This document shows positions 39,652 to 48,648 of a DNA stretch of 64,000 nucleotides, in pieces (position 1 is the stretch's first letter; every line of letters begins with the position of its first letter). The position numbers and the translations under genes were made by a program. The notes beneath the pieces are model-generated. The model worked only from the letters and a program-made list of their open reading frames with translations. It made no database searches and had not been told where the DNA came from. The stretch comes from Porphyridium purpureum (taxonomy: Eukaryota; Rhodophyta; Bangiophyceae; Porphyridiales; Porphyridiaceae). The stretch spans positions 3,782,001 to 3,846,000 of the forward strand of contig VRMN01000001.1 of NCBI GenBank assembly GCA_008690995.1. Direction: 5' to 3'.

Positions 39652-42588
39652 ATGTTTGGCCAGAAGGGCTCAAAGGGCTCGACGCTGTCTGCCTTGACGC
39701 AGCGCTTTGGCGGGGCGTCATCCAAGGCACTGAACAATGCGAAACGCATTGGGAAGACTCAGGCCAAGTTCCAGTTTGAGGTGAATGTGCATGACGTGAG
39801 CGGGCTCAAGCCGGGCGGAAAGTATTTTGTCAAGTGGACTCGTGGCCTCAAAGTGGCATCCACCAAGATGTTCCGATGCACTGCGTCCGTTTCGCAGAAG
39901 GTGGGAGAGAAACTGGCCCTCATGTGCACCATGTTTTTCGACGACCAGAATAACTTTGACGAGAAAGACGCCAAGCTGTCGGTGGTGCGCCTTACTTTGG
40001 ACGCCAATGGCATCGCTGAGGAGAAGACAATTGCAAAGATTCACTTCAATTTGTCTGAATTTTGCGGCGTGCCGTCGGCTTCCGCAGACAGGACGTTCGA
40101 GCTCAGTGATACCGTGAAAGTCAAATGCACCGTGTCTTGCACATTCATGGCTGGCGCAGACGGTACCAAGTCAGGCAGCGGCGCTTTGTCCGGCTCTTCC
40201 GGAATGTCGGACACCATGTCGCTCTCGGGTATGTCGTGTGCAGAGTCCAGTGTGCTCGACTCGGACAGCATCGCGGACCTAGATGACTTTGCGGACATGG
40301 ACGACGACTTTGCTGACCTGAATGATGACTCCGACCCTTCTGCGCTCGTTCAATCGCGATCACAGCGTCTACGCGAACCAGAACCGGAGGTCGCGCCCGA
40401 ACCGAAAAGCGGTGTGAAAGATACATTCAAAAAGTCCATCTCTTTCGCACAAAAGTCGACGCCGGCTTCCTCGTCAGCCGACAAGGAAAAATCGAGCGTC
40501 GTACGTGCAAAGAGTGCCTTGTGGGAGAATGGCAGTGAGACGGGTAGCAAGGCGAGCCAGTCAGGCTTGTCTTCTTCTGAAAAAGTGCCGAAAAAGGAAT
40601 CGGTGGCATCAAGGAAGCCGTCATCCACCGCGACAGCTACCAGTTCGGTCAGGCACGATTCCACAAAATCGGCGCTTGCTCGGACGAAGGAATACCCACC
40701 ATCCGAATCCTCAGCGGCTTCGCCAAGAGGCTCTGGAGCCTCGGCTGTATCCTCCGCGTCAAGAGCTCAGCACGCAGGGACAGCGCTTTCCCCGCGCCCT
40801 AACACGTCCAATACTGGATCTCCGGTATCCAGCGACGCGAACGGGGTAGCACGATTGCGTGAACAGGTGGAGCGCCTGCAGCAAGAGAATGCCACTTTGA
40901 CTGCGCGTAACGCGTCCGGGTCGGCGTCCCAGGGACGTCTCAATGCGTTGGAGAAACAGAATCTGGAGCTTCGGGAACAACTGGAACAGGCGCGCGATGC
41001 GGCGTCGGCAGGGCGGCGGCGTTCTTACGGCGGCGAAGTGGATATGGAACTGGAGGCTCTGCGTTCCGAGAACACAGGCCTCAAGGCCAAGCTGCGGACG
41101 CTTGAACAGCAACACAAGGTTATTACGGAAGAGCGCGACGCGCTCCGACTAGAACACACCGCCGACACAATCAGCTCGATGCAAAGGATTCAGAACGATT
41201 TATTGCGTGAGAATACGAAGCTCCAGCATGAGGTGGATCGGCTGTCAGAACTGGTGGAGACATCAGACTCGACCGTTGCGCAGGTGGAAGAGCAATTGCA
41301 GCTGGAACGCAACAAGTCAAAGTCTTCGCTTGCGCTGGTAGCCGAGTTGGAGAAGAGCAAGAGAAGCGTTGAGGCGTCACGAGATGAGCTGCTTCGAGAG
41401 AATTCGAAGCGCAACTTGAATGGCGCTGGCAGCGACGGTGGTGGTGGTCTTGTTGCCGGTCGCACAGTTCGTGACACTAGTGCGGCACCACTGACACCCA
41501 GAGAGCGTCTAGAGAAGGACAAAACGTTAGCGAAACTCGAGGCGTCGGTGCGACAGCTAGAGAACGAGAACGCGGCACTCCAGCGCGCTCTCAGGGGCAC
41601 AAAGGGCGCGGATGCGGGTGGCAGTGGCGGCGCTGAGCTTGTGGTGCTGATGCGCCAGCGCGACGAGGAAATCCAAGAGCTGAAACGTCAAGTTGTTGCG
41701 CTGCAAAGGGAGAAGAGCGAGCTAGAGATGAGGGCAGTGAAAAGTAAGGACGAGGAAAGCGAGCTGCTGCGCACGCGGCTGCGCCAAGCGAGGGCAGACA
41801 TGGATGATTTGGAATTCCAGAAGCACGAGCTGCAGCGTGAGTTGGATCGACTACACCGCGCTGCCGCGGCGTCCAGTAGTACGTTGGACGAGCATGAGAA
41901 GGAGCACGAGCGCCAGTTGGACGACTTGCGCGAGGACAAGGCGCGCGTGGAGCGGCGGTTTGAGAAGCAACGAGCAGAGCTTGCAGCAGAGCGCGATGAG
42001 GCAATGCGGAATATGGACGAGCTGCGCCAGCGGAAGGACGCAGAAATTGTGCGGCTGCAGGGAGAGCTGGACGAGGCACTGTACCGTTCGCGCGCGCGGA
42101 CAGCGGACGACGCCGATAGCCACAAAAAGCGCGCAGAACGGCTGGAAGAAAAGCTCGAGCGCAACGTTCGCGAGCGAGATGAGCTCGTGGCGCAGCTGGA
42201 GGGCAAAGTGGTGGAGGTTAAGGAGGCGCGGCGGGAAGTGATGGAGCTGCGCAAGGAGCTTGGCGACGTGCGCGTGAGCCACCAGCTGCAGCTGGAAGGC
42301 ATGCAGCAGGCCGAAAAGGATGGCAACGAGGACGGCATCATTATGCAGCTCGTGGAAGCCAAAATGCGGATGGCGGACTTTGAGGAAGAAAACCTGCGCT
42401 ACCGGAACATCATCCAGAAAATGCAGAACGGAAACAAGACGACGGAGGTGCAACGCCGTCTCGCGGAGCACGCTGCGAAACTGGAGCTTCGACTTGCGGA
42501 GGCGCACCAGAAAGTCGACCTCCTGCAAGAACAATTGGCCAAGAGGAAGAACGCTGGCTCGTGGTCTGGAATCAGCTCCCCAACTTGA
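39652..42588 (+). CDS. NT-C2 domain coiled-coil protein
   Basis: A 978-residue protein. Residues ~35-165 form an NT-C2 (EEIG1/EHBP1 N-terminal C2) domain: KFQFEVNVHDVSGLKPGGKYF, FVKWTRGLKVASTKMF, ALMCTMFFDDQNNF, IHFNLSEFCGVPS and VKVKCTVSCTFM. A Ser/Asp-rich linker with acidic DDFADMDDDFADL runs follows, and from about residue 400 to 970 there is an almost continuous heptad-rich coiled coil. Proteins of this layout tether membranes or organelles to the cytoskeleton in plants (for example PMI1-like) and animals; no specific role can be claimed. The serine-rich and leucine-rich open frames on the opposite strand are shadows of the coiled coil. Confidence 0.8.
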   Translation: MFGQKGSKGSTLSALTQRFGGASSKALNNAKRIGKTQAKFQFEVNVHDVSGLKPGGKYFVKWTRGLKVASTKMFRCTASVSQKVGEKLALMCTMFFDDQNNFDEKDAKLSVVRLTLDANGIAEEKTIAKIHFNLSEFCGVPSASADRTFELSDTVKVKCTVSCTFMAGADGTKSGSGALSGSSGMSDTMSLSGMSCAESSVLDSDSIADLDDFADMDDDFADLNDDSDPSALVQSRSQRLREPEPEVAPEPKSGVKDTFKKSISFAQKSTPASSSADKEKSSVVRAKSALWENGSETGSKASQSGLSSSEKVPKKESVASRKPSSTATATSSVRHDSTKSALARTKEYPPSESSAASPRGSGASAVSSASRAQHAGTALSPRPNTSNTGSPVSSDANGVARLREQVERLQQENATLTARNASGSASQGRLNALEKQNLELREQLEQARDAASAGRRRSYGGEVDMELEALRSENTGLKAKLRTLEQQHKVITEERDALRLEHTADTISSMQRIQNDLLRENTKLQHEVDRLSELVETSDSTVAQVEEQLQLERNKSKSSLALVAELEKSKRSVEASRDELLRENSKRNLNGAGSDGGGGLVAGRTVRDTSAAPLTPRERLEKDKTLAKLEASVRQLENENAALQRALRGTKGADAGGSGGAELVVLMRQRDEEIQELKRQVVALQREKSELEMRAVKSKDEESELLRTRLRQARADMDDLEFQKHELQRELDRLHRAAAASSSTLDEHEKEHERQLDDLREDKARVERRFEKQRAELAAERDEAMRNMDELRQRKDAEIVRLQGELDEALYRSRARTADDADSHKKRAERLEEKLERNVRERDELVAQLEGKVVEVKEARREVMELRKELGDVRVSHQLQLEGMQQAEKDGNEDGIIMQLVEAKMRMADFEEENLRYRNIIQKMQNGNKTTEVQRRLAEHAAKLELRLAEAHQKVDLLQEQLAKRKNAGSWSGISSPT

Positions 42589-43055
42589 CTTCACGACCAC
42601 CATTACCACCACCAAAACATCAGCTGCATGGACTTGGCCAGCACCAAACAGACGCAGCTGCTCCCAATACTCATTGTATATAACTAAAGCTCAGCCTCGG
42701 TTCGGTCCCCGGGTGACGCATTCCTTTTCAATGCTACGTGATCGAACTGTTTAAAACACTGTATTTTATAGTACTTCGGTAATGCCGTAATGGCTGACCT
42801 TGTCGGTTAGGACGAGACGGAGCTGAGCACGTTTGGTTTGTCGGAAAGGTCGGAAGACGAAGGAGAAGAAGCGGGTGGTGAGAGACGTGTGGTTATCGGG
42901 GTGTTGTTTGTCTGGGCCGGGAGAAGCGAACAAAGACTCGCGTGAGAACCAGGCGCTTGTTCCTCTTTTTCCGGGACCTTGGTTGTGTCGCGCGCCGCGT
43001 TCGGTTCGTGCTGTCGGGTGTTGGATTGATCGAGCGATCGCAAGTTTCATTCAGT
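42589..43055. promoter_or_regulatory. 0.47 kb spacer
   Basis: It holds a TATA-like tatataactaaa near 42677 and AT-rich DNA at 42740-42790. No coding frame. It probably contains the promoter of the spliced ATP-synthase subunit gene. Confidence 0.4.
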
Positions 43056-43494
43056 ATGTCAAAGCCTGTGGGGGGAGCGTGGCTGTTGGCCAACTTTTGG
43101 GAGAACGCAAGGATGCAGGTGAAGAAGCCTTTTGTGTGGCCGTAAGTTTTGGATGGCGTTTCGTGGCCTTCTGATTGACAATCTGTAATTTTCTTTACAA
43201 CTCGCATCCATTGAGAGACCGGAGTCATGGACCCACATGCGGTTTTGCAGCGGAGCAGGAACTGACTCGATAGGCTTTACGTGGTTGAATTGTTTTCTCC
43301 TTTCGTCTCGATCCCTTTCTGCGTACGTGTCGTTCTGCAGGTTCATGGTAGGCTTTTTTATCACCGGTGTTGTTGTACCACTCGCCATGAATCCAACACA
43401 AGAGGACTTCAAGAACTCGCCAAACCAAAAGTACTCCAAGTACTTCATCAAGGACACGGGGGCTGGCGAGGCCGAGAAGGGGCACAGCCACTAG
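43056..43494 (+). CDS. mitochondrial F1Fo ATP synthase 6 kDa (plant-type) subunit, one intron
   Basis: Two exons, 43056-43141 and 43341-43494, give a 79-residue protein. The joined product places VWP-FMVGFFITGVVVPL across the junction and is followed by TQEDFKNSPNQKYSKYF. This mirrors the plant ATP synthase 6 kDa subunit, where a W-P-F-L-V-G-F-A-x-T-G membrane segment is followed by T-E-E-D-A-K-N-S. Neither exon alone makes a sensible protein. The N-terminus (MSKPVGGAWLLANFWENARM) is longer than the plant form. It would sit in the inner mitochondrial membrane as part of the Fo sector. Family recognition is from the short membrane block, so moderate-high. Confidence 0.75.
43142..43340 (+). other. 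spliceosomal intron
   Basis: A 199 bp intron with consensus ends, GTAAGT at the donor and TTCTGCAG at the acceptor. It splits a proline codon in phase 2. A ctgac string about 75 bp before the acceptor could be the branch site, although that is rather far. It is the only intron in the window supported by both splice consensus and protein continuity. Confidence 0.8.
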
Positions 43495-43623
43495 CGAAAC
43501 TATCCTGCTGACGAGCCGTTGAATGCCTGACGAAAACCGAGTCGTGGTGTCTCGCTCGGTGCTAGTAAATGAAGGTTAAGATTTTTCAAAACTCCTGCGT
43601 TCGCAAACCGGGGTGGTGTGAAC

Positions 43624-46600
43624 ATGGCGCCCCTTTCACGGATAGGTTCATGGGCGCGGCTGGCGCGCCTGGTGCTGCGACAGGCGTGCGTGCACTTGTG
43701 GGCTAATCGTTTGATGAGTACGCTGGGCTTTCTTTCCGTGCTTCTGATCGTGCTGATGCTCGCGCTGTTCACAGGTATCACCGAGTACTCGTCCATCGTG
43801 ACGTCGCGCCTTGTTGAGCTTGAGCAGGGCGCCATTGACCTGCATGTTCGCTCCGGATACCTGTTGAACTACAGTCTGGCTGCGAGCGTGTGGAACGATG
43901 ATCCTGGCGGTCATTCGGCGCGCTTTGAGTCGTCCACAGTGGTTGTGGCGCGGGACAACAGGGACGGGCAGGAGCAGGACAATGAGCAGCGATCGATATG
44001 TGACATTGTCCAGGATGCCGAACAAGCAGAGCTATTTCCGCTGCTACCTGCGTCACTGTTGGCGCTCAAGTTTCGACGTGAGCGCGAAATCGGGCTTGGC
44101 GGCGGCTGGTCCGAAGCGCTAGACCCACCGCCTGGCTCGGCGCTGGTATCGCAAAATCTGGCCTTCGCGCTCGGGCTCGCGCGGAACGACAGCATGGCCA
44201 TCTATGTTAATCTAGTGTCTGTGGAAATGACATTTTTGGGCAGGCTGTCGACGAAGGAAACTAAAGCACGAGGTGGGCTGCGATGTTTGGGCGCATTGGA
44301 ACTGAAAGTGCACGACTTCATTCCGACGCGCCTGTCGGGCAAGCTTGGCAAGACATCCGGTGAGGATGTAGACCTGATCATCGAGTACGACTCGATGTTG
44401 TCTGTTTTGCTGGCAGCGTCTAATCTCAACGAAACCGAGCGCGCGGCCCTGCCAAGCAGTTTTGATGAGCTCGCGACCGACATTCTCCTCAACTTGCCTT
44501 CACCAAGAAGCGAGTACCAAAGTGCCGACTTCAAACAGGTTCAGGCCTCAATCTTGGATTTCAGCTTGCGCGCGATGCTGCCTTTCCGCTATATGGATCT
44601 CGTTCCGCGGTTGCCCGTGCTCTCCGGGCTCGAAAACTTGCAATTTATCTCGCTCTTCCTCAATCTCTTGGCGCTTCTTGTGCTTGTGGTTTTCATGGTG
44701 CTCTCGTATGTAATCCTCTTCTCTCTGTTCCAGTTCAGCGTTGAGAAGCAACGCGCCGAAGCCGGCGTGTACCGACTGGTCGGGATGCGTCGCGCAGGCG
44801 TGCTCTGCATGGTGTTGGTCGAAAGCTTTATCCTTTGTATTCCGGCGTGGGCTCTGGGGCTAGTCGCTGCGCAGGGTTTGTTCATTCCGGCCACGCAGTT
44901 TCTCAGTAACACAATCGATGCGGACATTCCGTCCCGCCTGCCTGGCCGAGCGTTCCTTTTTGGCAGCCTGGTCGGACTGGTGATGCCATGTATTGCGGCC
45001 ATTCTGCCTCTGCGAGCCGCGCTAGCCATCTCACCGTCTGAAGCGTTCCTGCAGCGTCAGTCAGCTGCCAGCTCGGGCGTCACTGTAACGGTACAACGAG
45101 ACGAACACAACGTTCCATTGCCGCTGGTGGGGATTTCGCTGTTGGGTATTCTGTATGGCTTTGCTGTGTACTACCTCTTCCCGCGAGCCTTGCTGCTGAA
45201 TGACCTTGAGCTCCTTCTGGGCGTATTCTTGCTGCTTTTGCTCAGTATTCTGTTTGGTCTCGCGCTGCTGTTTGTGAATCTCGACTTGCTCAGCCTCAAG
45301 GTGTGCTACTTTTTCTTCTTTTTTTGGGAAAGTCGCGTCGTTAAGAACCTCGCGCGCATGAGCATGATTTCGAACCGCTTGCGCAATCGGAAGACCTTTG
45401 CCATGTACAACATTGCTGTGGCATTGATCGTGTACTTGAATGTCATCGCACTTTTGCAGATCAACGTTTTCGAGAACGTGACCAAGCAGCAGTACGGTGC
45501 AGAGCTCCAAGTCATAAGCTCGGGCGACCGCAACCCGAACGCATTCCAAGCATGCAAAGAGCAGTATGAGCGACTTGCCGACTTGGAAGTAGTTCAGAAG
45601 GTTTCATGGGTGGGCGCGGCTTTGCGAGATGAGGGGTCTGGCTCCAGATACAGCCTGGAGAATCTTGGCCATGTGTTGACGGCGCCCGCACGTATCCACC
45701 CGGTTCTGCCTGGGTTCGGCGACACCGTGTACGAGCAATTTTTCCGGGTCACCGAACGTGCAGAGCACGGCTTTGACGACATGAACGAAAATCGCGGCCG
45801 AGTAGCCCTCAGCGTGACAGAGATTCTGTATAGCGCACCTTTCAGCGACGGAATTATTGTGCATGACAGTGTGCGGGCGGCGTTGGGGCTGGAGGGCACT
45901 CAGAGTGAGTTTTTGGTCAAGACGCAAGCTGCCGCGCCTTTTATTCGAGCCCGCGCCGCGGCATTTGTGTCGCTGTTTACCGGGTTTGAGGCGAGCTCCT
46001 TTGCGTCCGAGCAGCCTGCCCTTGTGTCTTTTCCGGCTGCTGTCCGCCTGTCAAACGAGGCGAGCTCGTTTGAAAGCCTGCCGCTTGTCCGCTTCGTGTT
46101 GCGCACGATCCCCCTGGATCGCGTCTCTGATACGCAGTATGCTGAGCTGCGAGCACAGCTGCTTGGCATTCCGTGTTCAGCATCGCTTGAAGTCTGGGAG
46201 TTCAGGAGCACCCTGGACACATTGTCAGACACGCGCACCTTTCTCAATCTGGGCTTTCTGGGCGTGAGCGTGTTTGCCATGCTGATCTGTTCGTTCAGCC
46301 TAGTGTCAAGCATGCTAGCGAGCGTGGTGGAGCAGAGTAAGGAGCTCGCCGTATTGCGCGCGCTCGGCGTTCGGGGCTTTCAGTTGTTCCGCGTAAAGAG
46401 CGGCGAAGCGATGGCGCTGCTCTTCACTTCGTCCATGTACGGTGTGCTTTCTGGTTGGCTTGTGGCGCTCGCGCAGGCGTTGCAGCAGAACCTGTTCCTT
46501 GGACTACCCACCGAGCTGCTTTTCCCATGGATTCCCGTCCTTGTCATTCTGGGCTTCTCCGTGGTCACGGCCATGGTCGCGGGCCTGGCAACATCTGTAT

Positions 46601-46641
46601 ATGGCAAGCACAAGATGCTCCAAGAACTTCGTGCGATGTGA
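43624..46641 (+). CDS. FtsX/MacB-type permease family membrane protein
   Basis: A 1005-residue protein with the duplicated FtsX plan. TM1 near residues 30-56 (LMSTLGFLSVLLIVLMLALF) is followed by an extracytoplasmic domain of ~280 residues. A three-helix FtsX block comes next (FISLFLNLLALLVLVVFMVLS; EAGVYRLVGMRRAGVL; LVGLVMPCIAAILPLRAAL), then further helices and a second periplasmic-type domain, and a final FtsX block containing SKELAVLRALGVRGFQLFR. The YRLVGMRR and LRALGVRG strings are the coupling-helix signature of these permeases, which normally pair with an ABC ATPase; none is encoded nearby. FtsX-like permeases occur in red algae and apicomplexans. Substrate and membrane are unknown. 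The ATG at 43624 is chosen over an in-frame GTG. Confidence 0.82.
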   Translation: MAPLSRIGSWARLARLVLRQACVHLWANRLMSTLGFLSVLLIVLMLALFTGITEYSSIVTSRLVELEQGAIDLHVRSGYLLNYSLAASVWNDDPGGHSARFESSTVVVARDNRDGQEQDNEQRSICDIVQDAEQAELFPLLPASLLALKFRREREIGLGGGWSEALDPPPGSALVSQNLAFALGLARNDSMAIYVNLVSVEMTFLGRLSTKETKARGGLRCLGALELKVHDFIPTRLSGKLGKTSGEDVDLIIEYDSMLSVLLAASNLNETERAALPSSFDELATDILLNLPSPRSEYQSADFKQVQASILDFSLRAMLPFRYMDLVPRLPVLSGLENLQFISLFLNLLALLVLVVFMVLSYVILFSLFQFSVEKQRAEAGVYRLVGMRRAGVLCMVLVESFILCIPAWALGLVAAQGLFIPATQFLSNTIDADIPSRLPGRAFLFGSLVGLVMPCIAAILPLRAALAISPSEAFLQRQSAASSGVTVTVQRDEHNVPLPLVGISLLGILYGFAVYYLFPRALLLNDLELLLGVFLLLLLSILFGLALLFVNLDLLSLKVCYFFFFFWESRVVKNLARMSMISNRLRNRKTFAMYNIAVALIVYLNVIALLQINVFENVTKQQYGAELQVISSGDRNPNAFQACKEQYERLADLEVVQKVSWVGAALRDEGSGSRYSLENLGHVLTAPARIHPVLPGFGDTVYEQFFRVTERAEHGFDDMNENRGRVALSVTEILYSAPFSDGIIVHDSVRAALGLEGTQSEFLVKTQAAAPFIRARAAAFVSLFTGFEASSFASEQPALVSFPAAVRLSNEASSFESLPLVRFVLRTIPLDRVSDTQYAELRAQLLGIPCSASLEVWEFRSTLDTLSDTRTFLNLGFLGVSVFAMLICSFSLVSSMLASVVEQSKELAVLRALGVRGFQLFRVKSGEAMALLFTSSMYGVLSGWLVALAQALQQNLFLGLPTELLFPWIPVLVILGFSVVTAMVAGLATSVYGKHKMLQELRAM

Positions 46642-46673
46642 GCAGCGCCCGGGCCAAAAAGGGGCGAAGAGGC

Positions 46674-47471
46674 ATGGAGCGGAAAAGGTCACGAGAGGAG
46701 ATAGACGAGTGGGAGCGTACGCTGGAACTCGCCCTGGACGATGCCAAAATCAGCGGCTCCCGGGTGGCGGCAAAGGATTTTTTCGCCGCGAGGCTGAAGG
46801 CGGCATCGGGCGATGAGGTGCGGGTCGTTCGCGAGCTCCTGCGGCGGGGCGAGCTGGTAAAAACGCAGCTGGAGGCGGCGCAAAGGCGCAGGGCGGAGCT
46901 CGTACGGCTCAAGGCAGAGCGTGAGCGCAAGCTGCACGACCCAAAGTCCAAGGGGATGAGTCTATCGCTCCCACGAACGGGCTGTATCGCTGGAGACGAC
47001 GACGGAGGTGCTGCCAGCGCGCGCGCGCAGGCATCAGCCCAAGCGATGGCTCACGTGCGAGTGTGCGAGTTACGGGTCTCCCAAGACGTGGATACGTGCG
47101 CGACGCTTGTGTTTCGCGGGTCATACGCTCGCGCACTTCACATGCTTGACGGCTTTTCCCACGTGTGGCTCATCATCATCCAACAAGGAGAAGTCTCTGG
47201 CGTCGGGGCTTGCGTACCAGAACACGGGTCAGGACACCAATCACGTCGGATATGGCTTGAGACAGCTCGAACCTTATGCGTTCGGCACGTGGCGGCGCGG
47301 GCGAACGAACCGGCGTCAGTCGAATTGAATATTGAATGTGGATCTACGCATCTGACGGGCGATATGGTGGTCGTTGACATCAAGCCGTACCTAGCCTACT
47401 GTGACGCTGAGCCTTTGCGCAACGTGTACATGAGAGAGGATGCCACGGAGGTGTGCAGCGCGAACACTTAG
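46674..47471 (+). CDS. TrmO-like tRNA (m6t6A37) methyltransferase, atypical centre
   Basis: A 265-residue protein starting 32 bp after the permease stop. After a ~90-residue charged helical leader it shows two TrmO/YaeB blocks in one frame: LVFRGSYARALHMLDGFSHVWLIII, and HLTGDMVVVDIKPYLAYCDAEP near the end. TrmO methylates N6 of t6A at position 37 of some tRNAs using S-adenosylmethionine. The usual middle block (V-F-x-T-R-x-P-x-R-P-N-P-I-G) is not seen in this frame. A faint match (AFGTWRRGRTNRRQS) is in the +1 frame at about 47278-47322. The N-terminal G-T-P-R-Q motif is likewise absent. The gene may be strongly diverged, frame-shifted and restored, or affected by sequence error. It converges on RNASEH2C with 90 bp between stops. 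Confidence 0.6.
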   Translation: MERKRSREEIDEWERTLELALDDAKISGSRVAAKDFFAARLKAASGDEVRVVRELLRRGELVKTQLEAAQRRRAELVRLKAERERKLHDPKSKGMSLSLPRTGCIAGDDDGGAASARAQASAQAMAHVRVCELRVSQDVDTCATLVFRGSYARALHMLDGFSHVWLIIIQQGEVSGVGACVPEHGSGHQSRRIWLETARTLCVRHVAARANEPASVELNIECGSTHLTGDMVVVDIKPYLAYCDAEPLRNVYMREDATEVCSANT

Positions 47472-47561
47472 TCGTTTCTTTACCGCATAACGCTGTCTTC
47501 CGAACTGTCAATACAATTTTCAGAATATCTGTTTCAATTTAAACCCGTCTGGGCCTGTTTG

Positions 47562-48089
47562 TCAGTCACTATGAAGCGCTTGCATCGCTGAGAGCCACTC
47601 AGCGGCTTGCAGAAGCGACCCTTCGGCCACTTTCGGATCCAGATCGTGAGCCCATACAGTGATTGCCGAAGCATCCAAGGTCATTGATTGCGCCGGCAGT
47701 TCTAGATCAAGCACATTTTCGGTGGAGTCGAACGCCTGCAAGCCTGGAGATTCAGCCTGGGCTCCAGGACTCTGCACTCTTACATCACATACGGCGGCTT
47801 CAAACCCCATTTCCGACAAGTTTAATTCGCGCGCACGCAGTCGTCTGCCCCGAAAGCTACCTGTGCGCCGAGCCTGTTCGGTCTGTCCAGAAGCGGTTTG
47901 CGAGCTATCCTTCTCGCTCAACGTGTCGGTACACAAGAAATACTCCTCGACGTCGCCCTGTCGCAACTCACCGCGCCACGCTACGTTGCACGGTAGCCAG
48001 TGCGCAGCATACTTCGTGGAGCGCTGCTTCGTGCTCAACGCCTGCGTGCCAAATCGCACGCACCGTATGCGTGCGTGCTCGTCTTTCAT
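47562..48089 (-). CDS. RNASEH2C: ribonuclease H2 subunit C
   Basis: A 175-residue accessory subunit of the trimeric RNase H2, which removes ribonucleotides and RNA:DNA hybrids in the nucleus. Family blocks are visible: HWLPCNVAWRGELRQGDVEEYF, RTGSFRGRRLRARELNL (the F-R-G-R-x-L hallmark), FEAAVCDV, and the C-terminal SAITVWAHDLDPKVAEGSLLQ followed by WLSAMQAL. The length is close to human RNASEH2C (164). I chose the ATG at 48089, where likeness to protein begins; the frame stays open to 49448, but that extension is antisense to the DnaJ-zinc gene and Arg-rich. The gene is divergent from the DnaJ-zinc gene with 58 bp between starts. Confidence 0.82.
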   Translation of the reverse strand: MKDEHARIRCVRFGTQALSTKQRSTKYAAHWLPCNVAWRGELRQGDVEEYFLCTDTLSEKDSSQTASGQTEQARRTGSFRGRRLRARELNLSEMGFEAAVCDVRVQSPGAQAESPGLQAFDSTENVLDLELPAQSMTLDASAITVWAHDLDPKVAEGSLLQAAEWLSAMQALHSD

Positions 48090-48147
48090 CGAGCTCCCCT
48101 CCGCATGTTCCCCGGATCTGCGTTGCAGCGTGGAACGCAGCGGCGGA

Positions 48148-48648
48148 ATGCTCCGTGTGTGGAGAAACGAGATGGCGATTTTGGCGTCGACGTCATTGTG
48201 GGGAGTCAGGACTGGGCTGATGCCGCACGCGCTCCTGTGGAACTCGCGCAGTACCACCGTGCTCATAGGCATCATCACGGTAGGAGTTGCGGTAGCGGCT
48301 CGGGCCGTGCGACTTGCGAACACGCGCGACCGCCGCAAGTTGGGTCTGCTGTACATGAAACGGCGGAACAATCGCCGGTGTCCTCGATGTAGCGGCTTCG
48401 GGATTGTGCGCTGCCGCCTCTGTGGCGGCGAGGGCGTCGTCCGGTACGAGAAAAAGCTTGCACACGTCGACGTGTGTCCCGTATGTGCAATGAAGCGATA
48501 CGTGCCTTGCAACCTGTGCAGTGGATTCGGGACGCGCCCGACGCTTTCTGCGACGCCGAGCTTCTTCGTCAAGGGATCCTCTCTAGATGTGGCGTTTCGC
48601 ACGGCGCTCAACTTTATCGCCGCGACCAGAGATAGGCGGCGGCGCTGA
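48148..48648 (+). CDS. small membrane protein with DnaJ-type (CxxCxGxG) zinc finger
   Basis: About 166 residues. One hydrophobic segment, STTVLIGIITVGVAVAARAV, precedes a DnaJ-type cysteine-rich module with four CxxC pairs: CPRCSGFGIV, CRLCGGEGVV, CPVCAMKRY and CNLCSGFG. The first, second and fourth keep the C-x-x-C-x-G-x-G form. There is no J domain. Plants have many such proteins in plastids (BSD2, PSA2, LQY1 types) acting in complex assembly; a similar organellar assembly or redox role is possible. Starts at 48148, 48172 or 48220 are all plausible, and the region before the hydrophobic segment is unconserved. It shares a very short promoter with RNASEH2C. Confidence 0.75.
   Translation: MLRVWRNEMAILASTSLWGVRTGLMPHALLWNSRSTTVLIGIITVGVAVAARAVRLANTRDRRKLGLLYMKRRNNRRCPRCSGFGIVRCRLCGGEGVVRYEKKLAHVDVCPVCAMKRYVPCNLCSGFGTRPTLSATPSFFVKGSSLDVAFRTALNFIAATRDRRRR

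Noticed and set aside
41591-42615. Large Ser-, Ala- or Leu-rich minus frames inside the NT-C2 gene
   Set aside because: They are shadows produced by the codon pattern of the Glu/Lys/Gln/Arg-rich coiled coil on plus.
43618-46641. ABC transporter with its own ATPase domain
   Set aside because: No Walker A or signature motif in the protein or in neighbouring genes; only the FtsX-type permease blocks are present.
47264-47330. Calling the TrmO-like gene a pseudogene outright
   Set aside because: The frame stays open over its whole length and both flanking blocks are in frame, so divergence or a sequencing error is equally likely.
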